From the NCBI RefSeq assembly GCF_004361855.1, contig NZ_SNWQ01000010.1, forward strand, positions 186,001 to 250,000: 64,000 nucleotides of DNA, written 5' to 3'. Below are positions 8,287-17,624 of this stretch, piece after piece; within the stretch, counting starts at the first letter, position 1; each line of letters begins with the position of its first letter. The position numbers and the translations under genes are program-made. Source of the DNA: Kribbella caucasensis. GTDB lineage: Bacteria > Actinomycetota > Actinomycetes > Propionibacteriales > Kribbellaceae. A model generated the notes under the pieces. It worked only from the letters and a program-made list of their open reading frames with translations. It was not told where the DNA came from and made no database searches.

Positions 8287-9053
8287 CGGTCACCCGCCAC
8301 GCGCAAGTGCTCGGCCGCCGCCTGATCGAGGTGCACGAGATCCGAGGAGACGGTAGCGAAGGTGAACCCCTCGGCCAGCCTTTGTGCAGCGACCGAGCCG
8401 TGAGCGGTATGGATGCCTGCGGCAACGTTCGCGGCCTTCGCCGCGGTCCGCACCCGCTCCAGCGCCGACTCGAACACCTCCGCGACCGCGGGGTCGCCGG
8501 GAAACGCGCCACCGACGGCCAAGCAGAGATCCGAAGGACCGACATACACACCCGTGAGACCGGGCACGGCGCAGATGCTCTCCACGTTCGCCAGGCCCTC
8601 GGGGGTCTCGATCATCGCGAGTACGGCGATCGACGCGTTCACCTCGGCGGGCTTCGGTCCGACCCGCAACATCGACCGCATTGGCCCGTACGAACGGACA
8701 CCACCAGGAGGGTACGTCGCAGCCGCGACCGCTCGCGCCGCGTCGTCGGCTGTGTTGACGAGTGGCACGATGATTCCGGCCGCACCGGCGTCGAGCGCCT
8801 GGCCGATGTGGAACGGATCGTTCGCGCCGACCCGGACCACGCCGACCGAGCTCCCGCCCGCGTCGATGGCGGTGAGCCCACGCAGGATCCCGGCATACTC
8901 GATGAGTCCGTGCTGGGCGTCGATGCAGACGTAGTCGTAGCCGAGGCGCGCGATGCGCTCGGTGGAGACGGGGGAGTCGAGCACGACCCAGTAACCGAGG
9001 GCGCGGTCGCGGCGGCGAAGCTTGTCGGTGAAGGAACGGGCAGTTACAGGCAA
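8283..9053 (-). CDS. HpcH/HpaI family class II aldolase
   Basis: A 256-residue member of the HpcH/HpaI family, which cleaves 2-keto-3-deoxy or 4-hydroxy-2-oxo acids to pyruvate plus an aldehyde. Family residues visible are His48 (DAQHGL), Arg74, the metal ligands Glu149 (MIETPEG) and Asp175 (GPSDL), and the GxxGxR-like RSYGPMR loop (121-127). It overlaps the next gene by four bases. Within this operon it is the best candidate for the carbon-carbon cleaving step. Confidence 0.88.
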   Translation of the reverse strand: MPVTARSFTDKLRRRDRALGYWVVLDSPVSTERIARLGYDYVCIDAQHGLIEYAGILRGLTAIDAGGSSVGVVRVGANDPFHIGQALDAGAAGIIVPLVNTADDAARAVAAATYPPGGVRSYGPMRSMLRVGPKPAEVNASIAVLAMIETPEGLANVESICAVPGLTGVYVGPSDLCLAVGGAFPGDPAVAEVFESALERVRTAAKAANVAAGIHTAHGSVAAQRLAEGFTFATVSSDLVHLDQAAAEHLRVAGDR

Positions 9054-9067
9054 GGGCTCTCCAAGTG

Positions 9068-10009
9068 TTATCGGTTGTAAGCAGGCATGGGACCGGACAG
9101 CACGCGGCCAACTTCGTCACAGGCGTCGAGGACGTCCTCCGGCAAGCGGCCTTGCTGCGCGGCGGCGATGTTGCTGAGTAGCTGCTCGGGCTTGGAACCG
9201 CCGAGCAGTACGGCGGTGACGACATCGCGAGACAGCAACCACCGCAGCGAAAGCTCCGGCAGCGTAAGGCCCGCATCAGCCGCGATGGTCGACAACGACG
9301 AGACGGCGTCGAAGAGCGGACGGCTCCAATAGCGATCCCGGTACATCTGAGACAACGCCGACGAGCCGAAACGGCCTTCACCGGGGGTGTCGTCGAACGA
9401 GTGCCGTCCGGTCAACAGCCCGCCGCCGAGTGGGTTGTAGACAATCGTGTCCAGGCTGTGCGTCGTGGCGTACTCGACGTACTCGGTCTCGATCCTACGG
9501 GCGACGAGGTTGTACAGCTGCTGCGCGACGACCGGCCGGGGCGCACCGGCAGCCACGCACGCGGTGGACACGTCGGTGATCTGCCAGGCGGCGTAGTTGG
9601 ACACGCCGATCGCGCCGATCAGTCCGTCCCGTACGGCGTCGGCCAACGCTCCGGCGGTCTCCTCGAGGGGCACCGACCGATCCGGCTGGTGCAGATAGAA
9701 GAGATCGACCCGGTCGGTGCCGAGACGGCGCAGGCTGGCTTCGAGCGACGACCGGATTCCCTGACCCGACAGGAGCGGCCGGCCGCCGGCGTCACCGGGG
9801 TAGATACCGGCTTTGGTCGCGATCGTGACATCGTCCGAGCGGCCGCGGAGGATCTCACCGAGCATCTCCTCGCTCCGGCCACCGGCGTACCCGTTGGCGG
9901 TGTCGATCGAGGTGACGCCGTTCGCGACCGCCAGATCGACCATCGATCGCGCGCAGTCGAGGTCGACCGTGTCGCCGAAGGTCATAGTGCCGAGCACGAG
10001 GCGCGTCAT
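9068..10009 (-). CDS. Aldo/keto reductase
   Basis: A 313-residue AKR with the full catalytic tetrad Asp36, Tyr41, Lys66 and His107 (SIDTANGY, ATKAG, YLHQPD). The late LLGGSKPEQLLSNI segment is the NADPH-binding region. It starts with an ATGA overlap on the upstream ABC ATPase gene (10006-10009) and lies 14 bases before the aldolase. It should reduce or oxidise an aldehyde or keto sugar produced in the pathway. Confidence 0.9.
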   Translation of the reverse strand: MTRLVLGTMTFGDTVDLDCARSMVDLAVANGVTSIDTANGYAGGRSEEMLGEILRGRSDDVTIATKAGIYPGDAGGRPLLSGQGIRSSLEASLRRLGTDRVDLFYLHQPDRSVPLEETAGALADAVRDGLIGAIGVSNYAAWQITDVSTACVAAGAPRPVVAQQLYNLVARRIETEYVEYATTHSLDTIVYNPLGGGLLTGRHSFDDTPGEGRFGSSALSQMYRDRYWSRPLFDAVSSLSTIAADAGLTLPELSLRWLLSRDVVTAVLLGGSKPEQLLSNIAAAQQGRLPEDVLDACDEVGRVLSGPMPAYNR

Positions 10010-10848
10010 GAGGCGGCCGCACTTTCGGCCGCACTTTCGGCCGCGCGGGCGGCTGCGATGGCGCGGACGACTTCGCGGGGTTTGCGTCCCGAGATGAGCG
10101 CTGGTTCGAGTGCGCTGCGCCGGAGCCGTTGTGTGTATTCGTGCTGTGGGCGCTGCAGTACGTCGGCCGTCGTACCCTGCTCGACGATCTGGCCGGACCG
10201 CAGTACGGCGACCTGTTCGGTGACAGCTCCGACGACGCCGAGGTTGTGCGAGATGAACAGGTAGGTCAGCCCCTGCTCGGCCCGCAGCGTGGCCAGGATC
10301 TCGAGAACCTGTGCCTGGACGGACACGTCCAGAGCACTCGTTGCCTCATCCAGAACCAGCAGGTCCGGCTCGGAGGCGAGCGCTCGCGCGATGCCGATCC
10401 GCTGCCGCTGGCCGCCGGAGAACTCGTGCGGCTTGCGGGTCAGCGCCGATGACGGCAACCCGACCTGGTCGAGCAGTTCGGCCGCACGCTTGTCCCGGGT
10501 ACGGCGAGATCGTTCGCCGCGGACCGCGATCGGTTCGGCCACGATGTGCTGGGCGTCGAGATGCGGGTCGAGCGAGCCGTACGGGTCCTGGAACACCATC
10601 TGGATCCGGTGCCGCAGTGGCCGCAACCGGCGCTCGGACAGGGTCGTCAGATCGACCCCATCGAAGACGATCGAACCGGCCGAGGGTCGGATCAGACGGA
10701 CCAGCGCACGCGCGATGGTGGACTTCCCGGAGCCCGATTCGCCAACGAGGGCAAGCGATCCACCGCGATCCAGCTGGAACGACACGTCGTCGACGGCCCG
10801 GTGTTCGCCGTACTGCACGACCAGACCGGAGACCTCCAGCAAGGTCAT
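10006..10848 (-). CDS. Oligopeptide-type ABC transporter ATPase (DppF/OppF-like)
   Basis: A 280-residue ABC ATPase with Walker A GESGSGKST, signature FSGGQRQRIGIARAL, Walker B LLVLDEATSALD and the H-loop ISHNLGVV. The C-terminal extension carries the YTQRL segment common to Opp/Dpp ATPases. The start is MTLLEV at 10848, with GGAGGGG upstream and a four-base overlap on its partner ATPase. The longer open frame upstream is out-of-frame read-through of the partner gene. It energises import together with the four other transporter genes of the operon. Confidence 0.92.
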   Translation of the reverse strand: MTLLEVSGLVVQYGEHRAVDDVSFQLDRGGSLALVGESGSGKSTIARALVRLIRPSAGSIVFDGVDLTTLSERRLRPLRHRIQMVFQDPYGSLDPHLDAQHIVAEPIAVRGERSRRTRDKRAAELLDQVGLPSSALTRKPHEFSGGQRQRIGIARALASEPDLLVLDEATSALDVSVQAQVLEILATLRAEQGLTYLFISHNLGVVGAVTEQVAVLRSGQIVEQGTTADVLQRPQHEYTQRLRRSALEPALISGRKPREVVRAIAAARAAESAAESAAAS

Positions 10849-11690
10849 GACGCCCCTCCATTCATGAGCTCGAGCTTCCGAGCCGTCGGTACGTCGGTGT
10901 CGTCCCACGGGCCGAGCTTCGGGATCGCCTCGAGCAGCTTGCGCGTGTACTCGTGCTGCGGCCGATCGACCACGTCCTCGACGGGACCGCTCTCCACGAA
11001 CCGGCCGGACTGCATCACATGGATGCGGTCGCTCATCAGCCGCGCGACCCCGAGATCGTGGGTGATCAGCAAGATGCCGACACCGGTCTCCTGCTGGATC
11101 TCCAACAGCAGATCGAGGATGCCGGCCTGGACGGTGACATCCAGGGCCGAGGTCGGTTCGTCGGCGACGATCAGATCGGCCTCGGCGGACAGCGCCATCG
11201 CGATCAGGACGCGCTGGAGCATGCCGCCGGAGAGCTCGTGCGGGTACTGCTTCAGGCGCTGCTCGGGCCGGCTCAGGTGGACCTGCCGGAGCAGACTCAG
11301 CGCACGCTGGCCCGCGTCCGACTTGCCACACCGATGCCGCAACCGGATCGCCTCGACCATCTGCCGGCCGACAGTCGCGATCGGGTTCAACGCGGTCATC
11401 GGGTCCTGCGGGACCAACGCCACCGTCCGTCCGCGCAGTCCGTTGATGTGCTTGCGCGTCCCGATCACGTCCTTGCCGGTGAGTTCCGCGTGGCCGGTGA
11501 GTACGGCGAGATCGTCCGGGAGCAACCGGAGCAGGGCCATCGCTGTCGTCGACTTGCCAGAACCGGACTCCCCGATGATCGTGACGGTTTCGCCGGAGTC
11601 GATGTCGAAAGCCACCCCGTCGACGGCCCGGATCACTCCGGCCGCGGTCATCAGATCGACGGTGAGGTCACGAACACTGAGGATGGGCAT
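10845..11690 (-). CDS. Oligopeptide-type ABC transporter ATPase (DppD/OppD-like)
   Basis: A 281-residue ABC ATPase with Walker A GESGSGKST, signature LSGGMLQRV, Walker B LIVADEPTSALD and H-loop ITHDLGV. It is the DppD-type partner of the downstream ATPase. The start MPILSV at 11690 shares one base with the end of the permease gene. A tail with EYTRKLLEAIP matches the Opp/Dpp family. Confidence 0.92.
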   Translation of the reverse strand: MPILSVRDLTVDLMTAAGVIRAVDGVAFDIDSGETVTIIGESGSGKSTTAMALLRLLPDDLAVLTGHAELTGKDVIGTRKHINGLRGRTVALVPQDPMTALNPIATVGRQMVEAIRLRHRCGKSDAGQRALSLLRQVHLSRPEQRLKQYPHELSGGMLQRVLIAMALSAEADLIVADEPTSALDVTVQAGILDLLLEIQQETGVGILLITHDLGVARLMSDRIHVMQSGRFVESGPVEDVVDRPQHEYTRKLLEAIPKLGPWDDTDVPTARKLELMNGGAS

Positions 11691-12583
11691 CAGCCGGTCA
11701 CCGCCTTCGCCCGCCGGACCCGGTCGCGCAGGCCGTCGCCGAGCAGGTTGACTCCGAGCACGAGCAGCGCGATCGCGATGCCGGGGATCGTCACGAGCCA
11801 CCAGGCACCGGTGACGAAGAGTTCACGGCCGTCGGAGATGATGCCGCCCCAGGTCGGGTACGGACGTTGCACGCCGGCACCGAGGAAGCTCAGGGCGCTC
11901 TCGAGCAGCACGGCCTGGGCGAGCAGCAGGAAGACGACGACCAGGCTCTGCGACAGGATGTTCGGGATGATGTGGCGGACGATGATCTTGATCCGTCCGA
12001 GCCCGAGTACCTGTGCGGCGGCGACGTACGGCTTCTCGCGTTCGACCAGGACCAACGCGCGGGTGAGCCGGGCCGGCTCGGGCCATTGCGCGATCGCGAT
12101 CACCAGCGTGATCACCGGCACGGACGGGCCGAAGAGCGCGACCACGAGCAGCAGCATGAGCAGCAGCGGCAACGACAGCTGCGCTTCGAGCAGCCGGGAG
12201 ACGATGGTGTCGACCCAGCCGCCGAAGTACCCCGCGGCGGCGCCGGCCGCGATGCCGAGGACTCCGGACAATGCGATGGCCAGCAGTCCGATCAGCAACG
12301 AGGTCTGTCCACCGTGCAGGATGCGGGACAGCAGGTCCCGGCCGTTGGGGTCGGTGCCGAGCAGATGTCCCGGACTGAACGGCGGCAGCGAGGTCTCCTT
12401 GAGTACGCCGTGCACCGGGTCGGGCAGCGGCAGCACGCGGGCCAGCGCCACCGGGATGATCACGATGCCGGCGCAGATCGCACCGAGCCAGATCTTGATC
12501 GTGCTGTAGCGGGCCTTGCGCGCGGCGGCCGATCGGCGCAGCAACCGCCGGCCAACGTTTGACGGTACGGCCGCATCGGTCAT
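11690..12583 (-). CDS. ABC transporter permease (DppC/OppC-like)
   Basis: A 297-residue permease with an N-terminal membrane segment (about 32-52), the LLGTDPNGRDLLSRILHGG motif that marks DppC/OppC, and five further helices. The coupling segment EKPYVAAAQVLGLGR (EAA loop) contacts the ATPases. The start is MTDAAV at 12583, preceded by GGAGG and overlapping the partner permease by four bases. Confidence 0.92.
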   Translation of the reverse strand: MTDAAVPSNVGRRLLRRSAAARKARYSTIKIWLGAICAGIVIIPVALARVLPLPDPVHGVLKETSLPPFSPGHLLGTDPNGRDLLSRILHGGQTSLLIGLLAIALSGVLGIAAGAAAGYFGGWVDTIVSRLLEAQLSLPLLLMLLLVVALFGPSVPVITLVIAIAQWPEPARLTRALVLVEREKPYVAAAQVLGLGRIKIIVRHIIPNILSQSLVVVFLLLAQAVLLESALSFLGAGVQRPYPTWGGIISDGRELFVTGAWWLVTIPGIAIALLVLGVNLLGDGLRDRVRRAKAVTG

Positions 12584-13515
12584 CGGCGGGCCTCCTGACC
12601 AAGCCGGACCCGGGGGTCGATGAGCGGATAGAGCAGGTCCACCAGCAGCTGGACCAGCAGGGCGAGGACGACGGTCACCAGGACCGTTGCCTGAATCAAC
12701 GGGAAGTCCCGCCGCGACAGCGCGTCGACGACGAGTTCGCCGACACCCGGCCATTTGAACACGACCTCGACGATGACCACGCCGTTGAGCATCGCGGCGA
12801 ACCGGGTGCCGAGCGCGGTGACGACCGGGATGGACGAGTTCGCGAACGCGTAGCCCCAGGTCAGCCGGCGCTCGGAGACCCCGCGGGATCGGGCGATGGT
12901 CAGGTACGGCGCGGCCAGGTTCACGCCCATCTCGCGACGGACCAGCCGGGAGATCAGCGCCACCTGGAGTACGACGATGGTCAGGCACGGCAGCACGATC
13001 GCGGTCATCGAGTTGAACCCGGACGAGGGAAGCCACTGCAGGTTCACCGCGAACACGATCAGCAGCACGAAGCCGATCCAGAAGTCCGGCATCGACTGGC
13101 CGGCGATGGTGGCGATGTTCGCCCCGAGCTCGGGAGCGGTGTTGCCGCGGCGCGCCATCCACACGCCGAGCGGGATCGCGACCGCCGCGGTCACGGCGAT
13201 GGCCGCGACTGCCAGCGTGATCGTGTACGGCAGTCGGTCCATCACGACCTGCAACGCGGGCTGCCGGAACTGGAACGACGTACCGATGTCACCCTGCAGC
13301 AGGTTGCCCAGATACGTGAGGTACTGCGACAGGATCGGCTGGTCGAGCCCGAACTCCTGCCGTACCGCGGCCAACTGCTCGCTGGTCGGGTTCGGCGGGG
13401 CGTAGTTCGCAGCCGGATCACCGGGCGCCAGCCGGAGCAGAAGGAAGACGATCGTCACCGTGAACCAGGCCGTCAGGACGGTCTGGCCGAGACGCCTGAG
13501 AAAGTAGCGCGGCAT
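12580..13515 (-). CDS. ABC transporter permease (DppB/OppB-like)
   Basis: A 311-residue permease of the DppB type: MPRYFLRRLGQTVLTAWFTVTIVFLLLR in outline (N-terminal helix), the LAPGDPA motif and about six membrane helices. The coupling loop reads APYLTIARSRGVSERR. It follows the binding-protein gene after three bases and overlaps the second permease, so the transporter subunits are made together. Confidence 0.92.
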   Translation of the reverse strand: MPRYFLRRLGQTVLTAWFTVTIVFLLLRLAPGDPAANYAPPNPTSEQLAAVRQEFGLDQPILSQYLTYLGNLLQGDIGTSFQFRQPALQVVMDRLPYTITLAVAAIAVTAAVAIPLGVWMARRGNTAPELGANIATIAGQSMPDFWIGFVLLIVFAVNLQWLPSSGFNSMTAIVLPCLTIVVLQVALISRLVRREMGVNLAAPYLTIARSRGVSERRLTWGYAFANSSIPVVTALGTRFAAMLNGVVIVEVVFKWPGVGELVVDALSRRDFPLIQATVLVTVVLALLVQLLVDLLYPLIDPRVRLGQEARR

Positions 13516-13518
13516 GGC

Positions 13519-15144
13519 TCAGCCCGAGACCTTGACCTTCGAGAGTTCGTAGGAGTTGGTCGGCGACAGCTCGAGGGTGGTGACCCGCTTCCGCTTGGCC
13601 AGGACGTTGTCCGGCGTCCACGCCCACATCGCCGGCCACAGCGCCCAGATCTTGTCCTGTGCCTGCTTGAGCAACGCGTCCCGCTTGCCGGCGTCCGGCT
13701 CGCTGCTCGCCTGGTCGAGGAGAGTGGTCACGTCGGGAAACACGAAGCCGTGGTACGTGTCGCGGGTCTTCTCCTTGGCCGCCGTACCGGCGTACTGGCC
13801 CTGCAGATTGGTGATCGCCAGACCGGTCTGGTTGCCGTAGCCGTTGCCGAGCACGTCCCAGTCACCGGCCTCACCACGCCGCCAGGTGTTGATGTCGCCG
13901 CCCTTCGGGATCTCCTTCAGTGTCACTTTCACGCCGACGTCGCCGAGCATGCCGACCAGCGCCTCCATCACCCGGGCCGCGCCGGCGAACTCCGCCTCTT
14001 CCCAGATGAACGTCAGCTTCAGGTTCGACACGCCTTCGGCGGCGAGCATCGACTTCGCCTTCGCCGGGTCGAACGTGTACCCGCCGGTCTTCGCGAAGCC
14101 GGACAGGGTCTTCGGTACGACGCCCTCCGCGGATGAGACGAGTCCGTTCATCAGGCTGGAGATCAACGATTCGTGGTCGACGGCGTAGCTGAGGGCCTCG
14201 CGCACCTTCGGGTTGGTGAGCGGGTGGCCGGCCGGTTTGCGGAAGTTGTAGAAGAGGTGGATCAGCCGGGTGCCGGGCTCCTGGACGAGTTCGATGTCGT
14301 TCTTCTTCTTGAGCGCGGTGGCCGACTCGGGCGTGATCGTGTCGATCACGTCGGCCTGGCCGGAGGTGATCGCGATGACCCGGGCGCCCTCTTCCTCCTG
14401 GTACGACACGTTGACCTCGTCGAGCAGGGCCTTCTCGCCCCAGTAGTTGTCGTTGCGGACGAGGCGGTAGGTGCCGGTGCCGGAGTCGGCCGAGGCGACC
14501 GTGAACGGTCCGCTGCCGATCCCCTCGCGCAGCTCCTCGGCCTTGTTGGCGTTGGCCGGCGTGATCAGGATGTTCGACATCAGCGAGTCCAGCGTCACCA
14601 CGGGCTTCTTGGTGGTGAGCGTGAAGGTCTTGTCGTCGACCTTGGCGAACGTGGGCTGCTCCGGGAACTGCGAGGCGACGTACCCGGCCTTGACCTGGAA
14701 GTACAGCTTCAGCGCGGTCTCGACGTCCTCGACCGTGACCGGCGACTTGTCGGAGTACTGGATGTCGCCGCGCAGCTTCACCGTCCAGACGGTCGGCGAG
14801 GTGAGCTCGAACTTCTCCGCGAGCACCAGTTGGGGCTTCAGGTCCGAGCCGATCCGGGTCAGCGCCTCCCGGACCGCGCGCTGCACGGTCACGGCGGCGT
14901 CGTACTGGTTCAGCTTGTTGTCCAGGCTGACCAGGTTGCGGTTGAGCACGATGCTGAGCTTCCCGCCGGTGCCTGAGCCGCCGCCTCCGCTCGTCGTACC
15001 CGAACTCTGCGGACCGGCGCAGGCAGTGACAGCGGATCCGAGCGCCGTACTCGCGCCGACGATGCCGAAGAACTGCAGGATCGCCCGTCGGGAGACCCCC
15101 GTGCCCGACTCGGCGGTATCGACCAACTTCTCGATGTCGGACAT
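13519..15144 (-). CDS. ABC transporter substrate-binding lipoprotein, SBP family 5, Tat-exported
   Basis: A 541-residue family 5 binding protein, first gene of the nine-gene operon. The leader has a twin-arginine motif SRRAILQFFG (18-27) and a lipobox ending in Cys42 (AVTAC), so it is probably a Tat-exported lipoprotein, followed by a Gly/Ser linker. The start is MSDIEK at 15144 with AAGGAGAACGTC upstream; the open frame extends further but without signal. Family 5 proteins bind peptides, nickel or oligosaccharides. With these downstream enzymes a sugar-acid conjugate or oligosaccharide is more likely than a peptide. Confidence 0.9.
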   Translation of the reverse strand: MSDIEKLVDTAESGTGVSRRAILQFFGIVGASTALGSAVTACAGPQSSGTTSGGGGSGTGGKLSIVLNRNLVSLDNKLNQYDAAVTVQRAVREALTRIGSDLKPQLVLAEKFELTSPTVWTVKLRGDIQYSDKSPVTVEDVETALKLYFQVKAGYVASQFPEQPTFAKVDDKTFTLTTKKPVVTLDSLMSNILITPANANKAEELREGIGSGPFTVASADSGTGTYRLVRNDNYWGEKALLDEVNVSYQEEEGARVIAITSGQADVIDTITPESATALKKKNDIELVQEPGTRLIHLFYNFRKPAGHPLTNPKVREALSYAVDHESLISSLMNGLVSSAEGVVPKTLSGFAKTGGYTFDPAKAKSMLAAEGVSNLKLTFIWEEAEFAGAARVMEALVGMLGDVGVKVTLKEIPKGGDINTWRRGEAGDWDVLGNGYGNQTGLAITNLQGQYAGTAAKEKTRDTYHGFVFPDVTTLLDQASSEPDAGKRDALLKQAQDKIWALWPAMWAWTPDNVLAKRKRVTTLELSPTNSYELSKVKVSG

Positions 15145-15199
15145 GACGTTCTCCTTGAAGTCTGCCAGGGGCGCCCGGTGACGGGCTCGTTTCCACAAG

Positions 15200-15260
15200 A
15201 TGACATTCTTGCGTGTTCTGCGCAATAGCTGTAGCGTCATTTGCGTGATCTGATCTTTTG
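15200..15260. promoter_or_regulatory. Divergent operator region with TTGCG inverted repeats
   Basis: TTGCG (15209-15213) and CGCAA (15221-15225) form an inverted repeat with a 7-base centre. A further half-site TTGCGTGA is at 15241-15248. The same half-site occurs in a palindrome upstream of the secreted esterase gene (20296-20311). The local DeoR protein is the obvious candidate regulator. Confidence 0.55.
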
Positions 15261-15367
15261 AGGCGGCTGCCTGGACAGGTCGTCCGGTTGGCGTCCTCAG
15301 TGCTGCGCTCGGACAGCGAAAGGCCTGTCAACGCAGGGCATTCTTGGAATCGGCGAAGGGAGGGGTG

Positions 15368-16582
15368 ATGCCGGAGCTGGCGATCGTCGCGGACGATCTG
15401 AGTGGAGCGGCCGAGTCGGCCGCCGCCTTTTTGTTGCGCACAATGCGTATCTCGGTCGGCCTGTACGCCGCGCACCGGCCTCCCGTGGTCGATTCGCGAT
15501 CCACGAACCGTGTGATCGCCGTCGACACGAACTCCCGGCGACAGAGCCCGGCGGAAGCGGCGGATTCAGTGCGGTCCGCGATCGCGGCCTGCGGCGGTGT
15601 GCCGATCCTCAAGAAGGTCGATTCGCTCCTGCGCGGCAACCTTGCCGCCGAAGTGGGTGCCCTGCGGGATCTGTATGGCGTTGTCCCCATCGTTGCGACG
15701 GCTCTGCCGGTCGCCGGTCGGGTCGTGGTCGACGGAGTCCTGCGGGTTGCCGGCGTTCCCCTGCACGAGACCGGATTGTGGCATGCCGAGGACCGGCCCG
15801 CGCCGCGCTCCGTCGCGGAGGCGTTGGCGCCGCTGGATACCTGTTTGGTGCCCTTGGCAACGGTTCGCGAGGGCGGTGAGATCTTGGCCAAGGCACTCGC
15901 GGAAACCGGCGCGGCGGGGCTCGTCGCCGTCTGTGACGCCGAGTCCGACGACGACCTCGACGGTGTCCACGCCGCCGCGCGCCTGGTCTGTGAGCGGCCG
16001 GTGCTGGTTGGGTCAGGCGCACTCGCCGGCGCAGCCGCACGTGCCTTCCCCGCCGACGGCCCGGAGTTGGTTGCCCCGGCACCATCCGTGGCGGAGGCCG
16101 TCCTGGTTGTGGTCGGCAGTGCGGCTCCCTCGCTGTCCGTCCAGCTGACCGCGCTGGAGGCCGCCGCTGACGTCGTACTGCGGCTCGACCCCCACGCCCT
16201 GCTGCGTGATCCGCGCGGGGTACGTCGTTACATCACGGCCCGAGTCCGAGGGTCCCGGTGCGCGGTGGTGAGCCTGGCCGGAGACGCCGGCGTACGGCCT
16301 GAGCTTGCACCACAACTGGCTGCCTCGCTGGCACAGGCCGTCGAGCCCGCGGCCGCGGATCACCGCGCTCTCGTTCTCACCGGTGGTGAGACTGCCCGCG
16401 GGGTCCTGGATCTGCTCGGCATCGACCGCCTGACGCCGGTCGCGGAGCGCTGCGGGGCAGTGCTTTCCCGAGCCGGTGATCGACTCGTGGCCACCCGTCC
16501 CGGCAGCTTCGGCAGCCCAACTTCGCTCGCCGATCTCGTCGCCAGCCTGTTCACCGAACCCGTACCCGAGGAGCCGATATGA
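15368..16582 (+). CDS. Four-carbon acid sugar kinase (DUF1537 family)
   Basis: A 404-residue DUF1537 protein. The N-terminal substrate domain has VADDLSGA (Asp9/Asp10) and KKVDSLLRGN (82-91). The C-terminal nucleotide domain has LTGGETARGV (about 337-346) and the late RPGSFGSP loop. Characterised members phosphorylate D-threonate, D-erythronate or related acids. It overlaps the PdxA-like gene by ATGA, the known DtnK/PdxA2-type pairing. The start is at 15368 after GGGAGGGG; a TTG 24 bases earlier is less likely. It is divergent from the importer operon. Confidence 0.9.
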   Translation: MPELAIVADDLSGAAESAAAFLLRTMRISVGLYAAHRPPVVDSRSTNRVIAVDTNSRRQSPAEAADSVRSAIAACGGVPILKKVDSLLRGNLAAEVGALRDLYGVVPIVATALPVAGRVVVDGVLRVAGVPLHETGLWHAEDRPAPRSVAEALAPLDTCLVPLATVREGGEILAKALAETGAAGLVAVCDAESDDDLDGVHAAARLVCERPVLVGSGALAGAAARAFPADGPELVAPAPSVAEAVLVVVGSAAPSLSVQLTALEAAADVVLRLDPHALLRDPRGVRRYITARVRGSRCAVVSLAGDAGVRPELAPQLAASLAQAVEPAAADHRALVLTGGETARGVLDLLGIDRLTPVAERCGAVLSRAGDRLVATRPGSFGSPTSLADLVASLFTEPVPEEPI

Positions 16583-17583
16583 GCAGCACCCCCCAGATCG
16601 CCGTCACGATGGGCGACGGCGCCGGCATCGGTCCGGAGGTCATCGTCCGAGCGCTCCTCGACCCCACCATCTCGGCGGCCGCGCACTGCGTTGTCATCGG
16701 GGATGCCGAGCGACTCCGGCAGGCCGCGCGGATCGTCGGTCTCGAACCCGACATCGTCGCGATCGAGACTGTGGGGGAGGCGGAGTTCACCCCGGGACGG
16801 ATCAATGTCATCGATCTGGGGTTGTTGCCGCCGGATCTGCCGTTCGGTGCGGTGTCCGCGGTCGCGGGAGATGCGGCGTACCACTACATCCGGGTGGCGA
16901 GCGAGCTCGCGATGTCCGGACAGGTGCAGGCGATCTGCACCGCGCCGCTGAACAAGGCAGCGTTGCAGGCAGGCGGGCACATCTTCCCCGGCCACACCGA
17001 GCTCCTGGCGGAACTCACCGGCACCAAGGAGGTGTCGATGATGCTGTCGACGCCCAAGGTGAAGGTCATCCACGTCACCACGCATATCGGCCTGATCGAC
17101 GCGGTGGACCGGATCGAACCCGGGCTGGTCGAGCGCACCATCCGGCGCGGCCACCAGGCCCTGGTCGACGCGGGGGTCGCGGCGCCGAAGATCGGTGTCT
17201 GCGGGATCAACCCCCACGCCGGTGAGAACGGCCTGTTCGGACGGGGCGAGGAGGAGACGAAGATCGCTCCAGGGGTCGAGGTGTGCCAGGCCGACGGGAT
17301 CGATGTTCACGGTCCGCTGCCGGCCGACACGCTGTTCTTCTTGGCCGGTCGTGGTGACTACGACCTGGTGGTGGCGATGTACCACGATCAGGGTCACGGT
17401 CCGGTCAAGATCCTGGGACTCGAGGCCGGCGTGAATGTCACGGTCGGGCTGCCGGTGATCCGGACGTCGGTCGACCACGGTACGGCGTTCGACATCGCCG
17501 GCAAAGGCATCGCCGACCACCGATCGATGATCGAGGCACTCCGGCTCGCGGTCGAGATGGCTCCGGAGCGAGTGGCGGGCTGA
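16579..17583 (+). CDS. PdxA-like 4-phospho-acid dehydrogenase (PdxA2 type)
   Basis: A 334-residue PdxA-family oxidoreductase. Metal-ligand histidines are visible at His169 (VTTHIGL), His213 (NPHAGE) and His269 (YHDQGH). True PdxA makes pyridoxal phosphate. The translational coupling to a DUF1537 kinase instead points to PdxA2, which oxidises and decarboxylates 4-phospho-D-threonate or erythronate to dihydroxyacetone phosphate. No other vitamin B6 gene is nearby. Confidence 0.9.
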   Translation: MSSTPQIAVTMGDGAGIGPEVIVRALLDPTISAAAHCVVIGDAERLRQAARIVGLEPDIVAIETVGEAEFTPGRINVIDLGLLPPDLPFGAVSAVAGDAAYHYIRVASELAMSGQVQAICTAPLNKAALQAGGHIFPGHTELLAELTGTKEVSMMLSTPKVKVIHVTTHIGLIDAVDRIEPGLVERTIRRGHQALVDAGVAAPKIGVCGINPHAGENGLFGRGEEETKIAPGVEVCQADGIDVHGPLPADTLFFLAGRGDYDLVVAMYHDQGHGPVKILGLEAGVNVTVGLPVIRTSVDHGTAFDIAGKGIADHRSMIEALRLAVEMAPERVAG

Positions 17584-17624
17584 TCTTCCTTGGCTGCGTC
17601 ATCTTCTTGGGTAGGGTGCGAAGC

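Noticed and set aside
16579-17583. Vitamin B6 biosynthesis gene pdxA
   Set aside because: The coupling to a DUF1537 kinase and absence of other B6 genes favour the catabolic PdxA2 role.
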